This document shows positions 11,118 through 17,904 of a stretch of 64,000 nucleotides of DNA, one piece after another. This DNA is from an uncultured bacterium (GTDB lineage Bacteria; Bacillota; Clostridia; Oscillospirales; Ruminococcaceae): assembly GCA_905215965.1 (NCBI GenBank), contig CAJMSD010000003.1:161355-225354 (forward strand). Direction: 5' to 3'. How positions within the stretch are numbered: position 1 is the stretch's first letter; the number at the start of each line of letters is the position of its first letter. The position numbers and the translations under genes were made by a program. Under the pieces are notes generated by a model that ran no database searches, was not told the origin of the DNA, and saw nothing but the letters and a program-made list of their open reading frames with translations.

Positions 11118-11146
11118 GTTGGACAGCTGTCCGACTTTTATTTTAC
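11118..11146 (+). terminator. Palindrome followed by T-rich tract, possible ald terminator
   Basis: GGACAGCTGTCC (11121-11132) is a perfect palindrome, extended by near-matching flanks at 11118-11135, and is followed by TTTTATTTTA. It could end the ald transcript, or be a protein-binding site since it shares GACAGCTGT with the ald promoter. Confidence 0.4.
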
Positions 11147-11195
11147 CATATTTTTTAAATTTGATATTGAAGCATAAAGCACCCAAAGCAATGCT

Positions 11196-11233
11196 GCCGC
11201 AGTAGTCAATGCGATTACTGCGGCGTTTTTTTA
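11196..11233 (+). terminator. Rho-independent terminator
   Basis: GCCGCAGTA (11196-11204) pairs with TACTGCGGC (11216-11224), followed by GTTTTTTTA. The T tract fits + strand transcription coming from ald. On the - strand there is no T tract. Confidence 0.75.
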
Positions 11234-11257
11234 TTGGTATTTAATTACTATATACAC

Positions 11258-11923
11258 TTAAATCTCAATCAGCTTAAATGCATTTTTCTCAAACTCGATC
11301 AGTCCCTCATCTCTCATTTTGCATAGCTCATTTGACATTGCACTTCTGTCTACGGAAAGAAAATCCGCAAGCTGCTGTCTGTTGAACGGAATGGTTATCA
11401 TATTGCTTTTCTGACGTGCCGCCTCGTCTGACAAGAAACTAATCAGCTTTTCCTTTGTTGTCCTTTTGGACATATACCCCATCTTCTGCACAAGCTTTCT
11501 GTTCTTTTCAGATATGGCAAAAAACAGATTCTGCACGATTTTTGAGTGGAACTTGCAGGCAGACGAACAAGTAGTAATAATTCTTTGGGGATCTATGAGT
11601 AAAACTTTTATATCCTCTACGGAAAAAACATCATTCATCATGGGACTGCTGTCAGGCGCTATATAGGATTCGCCAAACATTTCTCCCGGCATGATAACAT
11701 TTACAATGCTGCGGTTTCCCCAGTAATCATCATGCTGTATATTGCATTTTCCATGCAGCAGTATCATCACACTTGTAACCGATTCGCCCTGCCTGATAAT
11801 ATACTCGCCTTTTTTGTATGCTTTCAATCCAGCCTGCAAGCATGAGAGCATTGCTTCTATTTCATCATCGTTTACGCCTGAGAAAAGCTGTGTCTTTTTC
11901 AGCACTGGTAAATATTCTTTCAT
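11258..11923 (-). CDS. Crp/Fnr family transcriptional regulator
   Basis: The 221-residue protein starts at the ATG at 11923, preceded by AAAGGAG. Upstream in-frame codons to 12127 cross the promoter and are excluded. The N-terminal cyclic-nucleotide-binding-like beta barrel (residues about 10-130, with KGEYIIRQGES and PGEMFGES) is followed by a dimerisation helix and a C-terminal winged helix with RQQLADFLSVDRSAMSNEL as recognition region. No N-terminal Cys cluster typical of Fe-S Fnr is seen. In anaerobic Firmicutes, regulators of this class often sit beside ferredoxin and cupin genes, as here. A palindrome in the shared promoter region suggests control of its own gene and of the divergent operon. 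The signal sensed is unknown. Confidence 0.9.
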   Translation of the reverse strand: MKEYLPVLKKTQLFSGVNDDEIEAMLSCLQAGLKAYKKGEYIIRQGESVTSVMILLHGKCNIQHDDYWGNRSIVNVIMPGEMFGESYIAPDSSPMMNDVFSVEDIKVLLIDPQRIITTCSSACKFHSKIVQNLFFAISEKNRKLVQKMGYMSKRTTKEKLISFLSDEAARQKSNMITIPFNRQQLADFLSVDRSAMSNELCKMRDEGLIEFEKNAFKLIEI

Positions 11924-11937
11924 ACGAACTCCTTTAC

Positions 11938-11951
11938 GTTGTAAATACAAC
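11938..11951. promoter_or_regulatory. Candidate Crp/Fnr operator
   Basis: GTTGTAAATACAAC is a dyad with 6-bp perfect arms around AA. It is centred about 41.5 bases upstream of the inferred start of the rightward transcript, the classical class II activator position. It lies just downstream of the inferred start of the leftward transcript, a position suited to repression. Confidence 0.5.
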
Positions 11952-11966
11952 AGACTTTCTATTTTC

Positions 11967-11995
11967 AGTATAGTATAATTAACACGTAAAGTCAA
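11967..11995 (-). promoter_or_regulatory. Promoter of the Crp/Fnr regulator gene
   Basis: On the - strand TTGACT (11995-11990), a 17-base spacer and TATACT (11972-11967) are near consensus. Confidence 0.7.
11974..11979 (+). promoter_or_regulatory. -10 box of the ferredoxin-cupin operon
   Basis: TATAAT lies 42 bases before the ferredoxin start. No good -35 hexamer is found 17 bases upstream, where the palindrome ends, which fits an activator-dependent promoter. Confidence 0.55.
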
Positions 11996-12021
11996 GCTAT
12001 ACATTCCAAAGGAGAATTTAA

Positions 12022-12708
12022 ATGAAAAGAAAAATAATAAAAATTGACGAAAATTTATGCATCGGCTGCGGACTGTGCGCTTCTGCCTGTCACGAGGGTG
12101 CAATTGAGATGATAGACGGAAAAGCAAAACTTACCCGTGAGGACTATTGCGACGGTCTTGGAGACTGCCTGCCAGCTTGTCCCACAAACGCCATTTCTTT
12201 TGAAGAAAGAGAAGCTCCTGCCTATAACGAAGCCGCAGTTCTGGCTGCAAAAAAGGAAAAGGCTGCTCTCCATTCTGGCTGTCCCGGCATGAAAATGAAA
12301 ACAATGAAGAAGGATACATCATCGCAGTGCTTATCAAATGTAGAAAGTCAGCTTTCACAATGGCCCGTTCAGCTAAAGCTTGTACCTGTAAATGCTCCGT
12401 ATTTCAATAACTGCGATCTGCTTATTGCCGCTGACTGTACGGCGTATGCTTACGGAAATTTCCATGATGATTTTATACGTGACCGCATTACACTGATAGG
12501 CTGTCCAAAGTTGGACGAGGGCAGCTATGCCGATAAGCTGACAGAGATTTTCACGCAAAACAGCATTCGCAGCATTACTGTTGCAAGAATGGAAGTTCCC
12601 TGCTGTGGAGGTATCCAATATGCAGTGGAAACAGCGTTGAAAAACAGCGGTAAAAATATTCCGCTGAATGTGATAATCATAGGCACGGACGGAAATATTA
12701 TAAAATAA
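12022..12708 (+). CDS. 4Fe-4S dicluster ferredoxin-domain protein
   Basis: The 228-residue protein starts 7 bases after AAAGGAGA. The first cluster motif, CIGCGLCASACHEGAI, is a full CxxCxxCxxxC. The second, CDGLGDCLPACP, has a changed first spacing but keeps four Cys. The rest forms a C-terminal domain of about 150 residues with further Cys (CDLLIAADC, CPKLDEG, CCGG) that may bind another cluster. It is probably a cytoplasmic electron carrier or redox sensor. It is the first gene of a two-gene operon with a cupin, divergent from the Crp/Fnr regulator. The family is widespread in Clostridia without an established reaction, so no function is assigned beyond Fe-S binding. Confidence 0.85.
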   Translation: MKRKIIKIDENLCIGCGLCASACHEGAIEMIDGKAKLTREDYCDGLGDCLPACPTNAISFEEREAPAYNEAAVLAAKKEKAALHSGCPGMKMKTMKKDTSSQCLSNVESQLSQWPVQLKLVPVNAPYFNNCDLLIAADCTAYAYGNFHDDFIRDRITLIGCPKLDEGSYADKLTEIFTQNSIRSITVARMEVPCCGGIQYAVETALKNSGKNIPLNVIIIGTDGNIIK

Positions 12709-12722
12709 AAGGAGTAATTGAT

Positions 12723-13046
12723 ATGTATAAAAATATCGCAAAACAAGAAAAGCTCATGCTGAAAGATCAGGTTTCCTATCAGGACGGTCAGGTGGTCAGC
12801 AAGACACTGGTGCAGAATGACAGCGTTTCCATGACGATTTTCTCTTTCGACAAGGGTGAGGAAATATCAACGCACGCAGCTGCCGGAGATGCAATGGTAA
12901 CAGTTCTCGAGGGTACAGGCAGATTTACTGTTGCCGACAAGGCGTATATCTTGAACGAAGGAGAAACGCTCATCATGCCAAAAGGTATTCCCCATTCCGT
13001 ATTTGGCGAAGAACGCTTTAAAATGCAGCTTGTAATTTCATATTGA
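12723..13046 (+). CDS. Small cupin-domain protein
   Basis: The 107-residue protein has a good RBS (AAAGGAG) and starts 14 bases after the ferredoxin-like gene, so the two are co-transcribed. The cupin barrel motifs are visible: HAAAGDAMVTVLEGTG in the first, with the usual second His absent, and PKGIPHSVFG in the second. The His residues suggest a metal site. Single-domain cupins of this kind have varied roles, often ligand sensing or small-molecule isomerisation, and none can be chosen here. Its link to a redox regulator and a ferredoxin suggests a part in redox or nitrosative stress handling. That is an inference from context only. Confidence 0.85.
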   Translation: MYKNIAKQEKLMLKDQVSYQDGQVVSKTLVQNDSVSMTIFSFDKGEEISTHAAAGDAMVTVLEGTGRFTVADKAYILNEGETLIMPKGIPHSVFGEERFKMQLVISY

Positions 13047-13068
13047 TTAACTGCAATAAAAACAAATA

Positions 13069-13118
13069 AAGCCTCTGTGATGTTACGCTTTGAGCATCGC
13101 AGAGGCTTTTGCATTTTT
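13069..13118 (+). terminator. Terminator of the ferredoxin-cupin operon
   Basis: GCCTCTGTGATG (13071-13082) pairs with CATCGCAGAGGC (13095-13106) with one mismatch, and is followed by TTTTGCATTTTT. Confidence 0.85.
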
Positions 13119-13181
13119 GTTTAGTTTAAGCTATTGTTTTCTTGTTTATTATATCTTCTCAGAGGATAAGCCAAATTTCAT

Positions 13182-13208
13182 TTGACATTTTTCAAAAAAT
13201 GGTATAAT
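13182..13208 (+). promoter_or_regulatory. Promoter of the LRR_5-dockerin gene
   Basis: TTGACA (13182-13187) and TATAAT (13203-13208) are both perfect but separated by a short 15-base spacer. The gene starts 32 bases after TATAAT. Confidence 0.6.
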
Positions 13209-13240
13209 ATTACTATAAGTGAATTTATTGGAGGTTTAAT

Positions 13241-16200
13241 ATGAAACGGCTACTATCAATCTTACTTGCAACAGTAATAACGTGCACAAGTCTTGGCGGA
13301 GCTATCCCCTCAAGTGCGCAAGAACCGCCGCTCGATGCACCTACCATTGACAGCGAGATCTCTGTCGCAGGTACAAACTCTTTCGGAAGCCTTCTCAGCA
13401 GCGAGCTGGATTCCGAGATCACAGAACAAGAAGAAAACAACGGCTGCAATGTCTTTTCCGCGGAGGTTACCGATAACGAAGTAACCGTGGACTTCGAAAC
13501 CATATCTGATTGTACTCTTCTTGCCGCAATTTACGACGAATCGGAAGAAGCTCTCATCGCCACAGGCACTGCTCCCGTAACCAAAGAAGAAACCGAAAAA
13601 ACAGTCGCCATAGACATTGACGAAATGCCTCAGTATTTCTATCTGAAAGTGTATCTTGTCGACGAAACAACCATGCGTCCTATGTGCAGCGTCTATGAAT
13701 CCCCTAACTACACGCAGGAAATGCAGGAGTTTTTCGCAATGACCGTCGATGATTTCGAAAGCGACCGCATACTTAATTTCGACGAGGACGAAACCAACAA
13801 TTTTGCCGTTTACGGCGATTCCGCCATTATCGTTCAGTCTGACGAAACACAAAATACTATCGTCTCCGCGGACATCGACAACGAAAAATATGTTATCGGA
13901 AACGCTGATTCTACAGTAACCTCTCTGCTGGCAGGAGACATTTTTGCCGTTGAACAGCCGAGCGGCGATAATCTCATAATCAAGGTCGGCGAGATCTCCG
14001 TTGACGGCACAACCGTATCCATTACAGGCGAGGAAGCCGAAATGGAAGAGGTTTTCGATTACGTTAAGATCGATACCACTTCCGGCACAGAAAACGCTGA
14101 GTTCGATAATTCAAACCTCACCGACGGCGTTACATACGAGGGCAGGACAAGCCAAACAATGCCGCTTCCCTCTCCGATGAAAACAGAATCAGGCAGTGAG
14201 AGCGCAGAAGCATCACTTAAATTCAGTTTTAAATTCGCGGAGGGTAAAACCGATGACGAAACTGCAAAAGCTTCTCTCAGCGGCTCGGTCGGACTGTCTA
14301 CGGAGGCAACGCTCAAATACTATATCAGCCTGAAACGCCAGTATGTCGAAGTTAAAGTCAATAATACATTTAATTTCAGCGTCGCTTTTTCATTCTCTAT
14401 GCAAAAAGAATTCAAACTCGGCACGCTTGATATTTATTTCTGTCCGGGAGTTTATGTGTCGGTAGTGCCGAAAGTTGTTTTCGAATTTGAATTGACTGCG
14501 TCCGTAAGTTTCACCGTCACGAAGACCGACGGCTTCTCTGTTGAGCACACAAAAAAAGGCTTCAAGAAAGAAAATCTCGGCAAAAAGCCTGTGATGTCGA
14601 TCTCGTTAAAGGTTGAGGGAACTCTCAGCGTTGGCGTTGCAGTCGAAGCGAATATATGCATCATTCACAAGAAAATTTTCAAAGCCGGATTCGAAGCTTT
14701 CGCAAAGCTTGAGCTTTCTATCAGCGAAACTACTCCAGTCTCATATCTTGGTACTTTCCCCGACTCAAAGCATACCTGCAATGTGTGCTTAGCGGGCGAG
14801 ATAAGCGTGAAAACAGGGCTTTCATTCAGCGTAACTTTCCTTAATTCCAAAAAGCTTTCGCTGAAATGGAGTCTTTTCAGCAAGGAAGCGAAGCTCGGCG
14901 ACTTATACTTCTCCGTCGATCATATGAAGGGTGATCTTACGACCTGTCCGTATTACTCGTACCGAACCGACTTTGAGATATACAACTCCAAGGGCGAGCT
15001 TGTCGAGGACGCGGAGCTGACGATCCGTGACTTTTACGCAAACGGTAACATAAATAATATCAACGGAACAAAAAATATTTATCTTATCGGCGGAAGAGAA
15101 TACTGCGTAACGGCGACCGCAGGCGGTGAAACAGCAAAATTAATATTTGACGTTAAAAAAAGTCCTCAGCTTATCACAATTTATCTTGAGCCGAGCGATG
15201 AAGCGCCCGTGACAACTGCCACGGCTGTTACTACAGTAACAACAACGACAACTACTACGACAACAACAACAGACCCAGAGGTTACCATTGACGGAATAAC
15301 ATATTACTGTTATGAGGATCATGCGGAAGTTGTTGATTGTTCACAAGATGTGGAAAATGCTGTTATTCTATCCGAAGTTAATGGACTGCCTGTAACGGTA
15401 ATAAATCAATATTGTTATTTATGGTTTTTCCATGGCAATCAAAATCTAAAAACGGCTTATATCCCTGATAGCGTATCAAAAATAGGAAGTATAGCATTTA
15501 CCGGTTGCAGTAACTTGACAGAAATTATTGTCGATGATAATAACTTAAATTATTGCAGCGTTGATGGCGTATTATTTAATAAGGATAAAACGATTCTTCT
15601 TGCATATCCTGCAGGTAAGTCTGCAAATGAATACACTGTTCCGGATTCAGTTGAGATAATTGAAAGTAACGCTTTTTGCTACTGTGATTATCTTTCAAAT
15701 GTTATTATACCCGACAGTGTTAGAGTAATCGGAAATTTTATATTTAGAGGTTGTGCTAATTTAAACAATATTGTTATTCCTGATAGTGTAACAAAAACAG
15801 GAAGTGGTGTTTTTGATAGTTGTGATTCACTTACTAATGTGAAACTTTCAGAAAATGTAACTGATTATTATAATTTTTATGACGATGAATATGCTTATGC
15901 GTATGATGGAATATTTCCAGGTTACTTTTGTAATTGTACTATGTTGAATAATATTACAATTCCTAAAAGCGCTGAAAATATTGAATATATGTTTTTGGGT
16001 TGTACTTCATTAACCTCAATCGAAATTCCCGATAGCGTAACTGAAATTGGTTCAGCGTTCTTTGGCTGTACTTCATTAACCTCAATCACAATTCCCGACA
16101 GCGTTACAAGTATTGGTGATAGTGCGTTCAGTGGCTGCACTTCATTAACATCAATAACTATTCATGACGGTGTAACAAGCATTGACAGTTGTGCATTCGA

Positions 16201-17743
16201 AGATTGCACGTCATTAACCTCAATCACAATTCCTGAAAGTGTAAAAAGCACAGGTACATCTGTGTTCTATGGCTGCACTTCATTAACATCAATCACAATT
16301 CCTGACAGTGTAACCGAAATTAGCGTTGGTATGTTCTCTGGCTGCACTTCATTAACCTCAATCACAATTCCCGACAACGTTACAAGTATTGGTGATAGTG
16401 CGTTCAGTGGCTGCTCAGACTTAACATCTATAACTATTCCGAAGAGCGTTACAAGTATCGGTGATGAGGCATTCTACGATTGCAATGCTTTGACCTCAGT
16501 CTCGCTCCCTGACAGCGTTACAAGTATCGGTAATGAGGCATTCTACAGTTGCAATGCTTTGACCTCAGTCTCGCTCCCTGACAGCGTAACAAAAATTGGT
16601 AATTATACGTTTGAATACTGCACGTCATTAACATCAATCACAATTCCCAACAGCGTAACAAAAATTGGTAATGATACGTTTAATTTCTGCACGTCATTAA
16701 CATCAATCACAATTCCCAACAGCGTAACAGAAATTGGTGGGAATGCGTTCTCAAATTGCACTTCATTAACTTCAATCACAATTCCCGACAGCGTAACAGA
16801 AATTGGTTGGAGTGCGTTCTCCGATTGCACTTCATTGACTGATCTATATTATGCCGGTACAGAAGAACAGTGGAATGAAATAGCTATACTCTCCGGTAAC
16901 TCATGCCTTACCGATGCAACAATACACTACAACAGCACAGCCGCAACGCTCTCGCTTCCCTCTCCGACAATAAATTCAGCCGAGGAAGCCGCGCCTTTGA
17001 CAGAAGCCTTCACCGGCCTCCTTCCAAACGAAACATATAACTTCTATGTCATGAAGTCGAGAAGCGCGAAAGAACCGTTTGCAGGGGAAAATCTCCTCTA
17101 CATAACGCAGGCTGTCTCCGACGAAAACGGCGGACTTACCGTATCTTACATACCGAAAGAGACATTTGAAACAGCCGATATTTTCGTGGCAGGTCTGAGC
17201 CGAACGGATATTTCGTCTGCCGAGGTAAGCGTCCCGGAAACCGTGTACACGGGTGAGGAAATCATCGTAAAGCCGACGGTTAAACTCAGCGGAGAAGCCC
17301 TTACGGTCGGCATCGACTACACCATTGAGAGCGGATATCTTGTGACAAAGCCGGGCGAATATACTATTACAATAAGCGGTACAGGCGATTACACAGGCAG
17401 CAGGGATGTGACGTTCAATGTAGTCTGCAAGCACAATTATGACGGTAAGAACTGCACGATCTGCGGCGCGGAGAATCCGAATTATGTTGAAGCTCCCGAT
17501 ATACTTCTCGGCGATGTGGACAACGACGGAGCAGTAAACGCATCCGACGCATCGAGAGTGCTTGCCGAATACGCAATTATCGCAACGGGAGATACTCCCA
17601 CATTCACCGAGCTCCAGAAGAAAGCGGCGGACGTGAACTGCGACAACGCGATCGACGCCACCGACGCTTCGTCAATACTCGGATACTATGCATTCATCGC
17701 TACAGGCGGAAGCGGCGCTATTGAAGAATATCTGAAAGGTTAA
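13241..17743 (+). CDS. Secreted LRR_5 plus dockerin protein
   Basis: The 1500-residue protein starts at 13241 after TTGGAGG. A signal peptide ends near SSAQ (residue 27). Residues about 30-300 are acidic and beta-rich. Residues about 300-560 are long amphipathic strands resembling in style the central region of the dockerin protein at the left edge. A poly-Thr linker lies near residues 665-685, LRR_5 repeats at about 700-1210, and then a beta domain also found in the protein at the right edge of the window. A short Ig-like repeat and a Cys pair (CKHNYDGKNCTICG) precede a C-terminal type I dockerin with loops DVDNDGAVNASD and DVNCDNAIDATD. It is probably exported and cohesin-bound. No catalytic domain is seen. 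Confidence 0.85.
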   Translation: MKRLLSILLATVITCTSLGGAIPSSAQEPPLDAPTIDSEISVAGTNSFGSLLSSELDSEITEQEENNGCNVFSAEVTDNEVTVDFETISDCTLLAAIYDESEEALIATGTAPVTKEETEKTVAIDIDEMPQYFYLKVYLVDETTMRPMCSVYESPNYTQEMQEFFAMTVDDFESDRILNFDEDETNNFAVYGDSAIIVQSDETQNTIVSADIDNEKYVIGNADSTVTSLLAGDIFAVEQPSGDNLIIKVGEISVDGTTVSITGEEAEMEEVFDYVKIDTTSGTENAEFDNSNLTDGVTYEGRTSQTMPLPSPMKTESGSESAEASLKFSFKFAEGKTDDETAKASLSGSVGLSTEATLKYYISLKRQYVEVKVNNTFNFSVAFSFSMQKEFKLGTLDIYFCPGVYVSVVPKVVFEFELTASVSFTVTKTDGFSVEHTKKGFKKENLGKKPVMSISLKVEGTLSVGVAVEANICIIHKKIFKAGFEAFAKLELSISETTPVSYLGTFPDSKHTCNVCLAGEISVKTGLSFSVTFLNSKKLSLKWSLFSKEAKLGDLYFSVDHMKGDLTTCPYYSYRTDFEIYNSKGELVEDAELTIRDFYANGNINNINGTKNIYLIGGREYCVTATAGGETAKLIFDVKKSPQLITIYLEPSDEAPVTTATAVTTVTTTTTTTTTTTDPEVTIDGITYYCYEDHAEVVDCSQDVENAVILSEVNGLPVTVINQYCYLWFFHGNQNLKTAYIPDSVSKIGSIAFTGCSNLTEIIVDDNNLNYCSVDGVLFNKDKTILLAYPAGKSANEYTVPDSVEIIESNAFCYCDYLSNVIIPDSVRVIGNFIFRGCANLNNIVIPDSVTKTGSGVFDSCDSLTNVKLSENVTDYYNFYDDEYAYAYDGIFPGYFCNCTMLNNITIPKSAENIEYMFLGCTSLTSIEIPDSVTEIGSAFFGCTSLTSITIPDSVTSIGDSAFSGCTSLTSITIHDGVTSIDSCAFEDCTSLTSITIPESVKSTGTSVFYGCTSLTSITIPDSVTEISVGMFSGCTSLTSITIPDNVTSIGDSAFSGCSDLTSITIPKSVTSIGDEAFYDCNALTSVSLPDSVTSIGNEAFYSCNALTSVSLPDSVTKIGNYTFEYCTSLTSITIPNSVTKIGNDTFNFCTSLTSITIPNSVTEIGGNAFSNCTSLTSITIPDSVTEIGWSAFSDCTSLTDLYYAGTEEQWNEIAILSGNSCLTDATIHYNSTAATLSLPSPTINSAEEAAPLTEAFTGLLPNETYNFYVMKSRSAKEPFAGENLLYITQAVSDENGGLTVSYIPKETFETADIFVAGLSRTDISSAEVSVPETVYTGEEIIVKPTVKLSGEALTVGIDYTIESGYLVTKPGEYTITISGTGDYTGSRDVTFNVVCKHNYDGKNCTICGAENPNYVEAPDILLGDVDNDGAVNASDASRVLAEYAIIATGDTPTFTELQKKAADVNCDNAIDATDASSILGYYAFIATGGSGAIEEYLKG
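15220..15275 (+). repeat. Thr-codon low-complexity linker
   Basis: A run of ACA/ACT/ACG codons encodes a poly-Thr linker between the N-terminal region and the LRR_5 domain. Similar linkers occur at 20290-20490 and 61860-61965. Confidence 0.8.
16000..16835 (+). repeat. 69-bp tandem repeats encoding LRR_5 units
   Basis: About twelve units of 66-69 bases recur, with cores such as CTTCATTAACATCAATCAC. DNA identity between neighbours is far higher than in the older LRR region at 4.9-9.6 kb, so these units expanded recently. Confidence 0.8.
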
Positions 17744-17751
17744 ATATAATG

Positions 17752-17783
17752 AAACAAGGGACGTTTTACGTCCCTTGTTTTAT
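17752..17783 (+). terminator. Terminator of the LRR_5-dockerin gene
   Basis: AAACAAGGGACG (17752-17763) and CGTCCCTTGTTT (17769-17780) form a perfect 12-bp stem with a five-base loop and a short T run. Confidence 0.85.
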
Positions 17784-17789
17784 GCAAAA

Positions 17790-17807
17790 ACTACTCAATT
17801 GTGTAGT
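17790..17807 (+). promoter_or_regulatory. 18-bp inverted repeat, candidate NarL-type operator (copy 1)
   Basis: ACTACTCAATTGTGTAGT is an 8-2-8 dyad ending exactly 22 bases before the TATAAT at 17830. The same element at the same distance occurs on the - strand at 28525-28508. The NarL/LuxR-type regulator encoded at 20836-21459 is the natural candidate to bind it. Confidence 0.65.
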
Positions 17808-17829
17808 TTAATCCACGAAAAACACATGA

Positions 17830-17835
17830 TATAAT
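17830..17835 (+). promoter_or_regulatory. -10 box of the lipase-LRR gene
   Basis: TATAAT has only TTTAAT 17 bases upstream, a poor -35, overlapping the edge of the inverted repeat. This fits activator dependence. Confidence 0.65.
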
Positions 17836-17904
17836 ATAAATATAAATTTATGCACAAAAGTGCTAAAATGGGATCAATATAAATATACAGAAAGGAAGTT
17901 TTTT

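Noticed and set aside
13310..13852. A 180-codon - strand frame inside the LRR_5-dockerin gene
   Set aside because: Antisense shadow without RBS, within a signal-peptide-bearing gene that has its own promoter.
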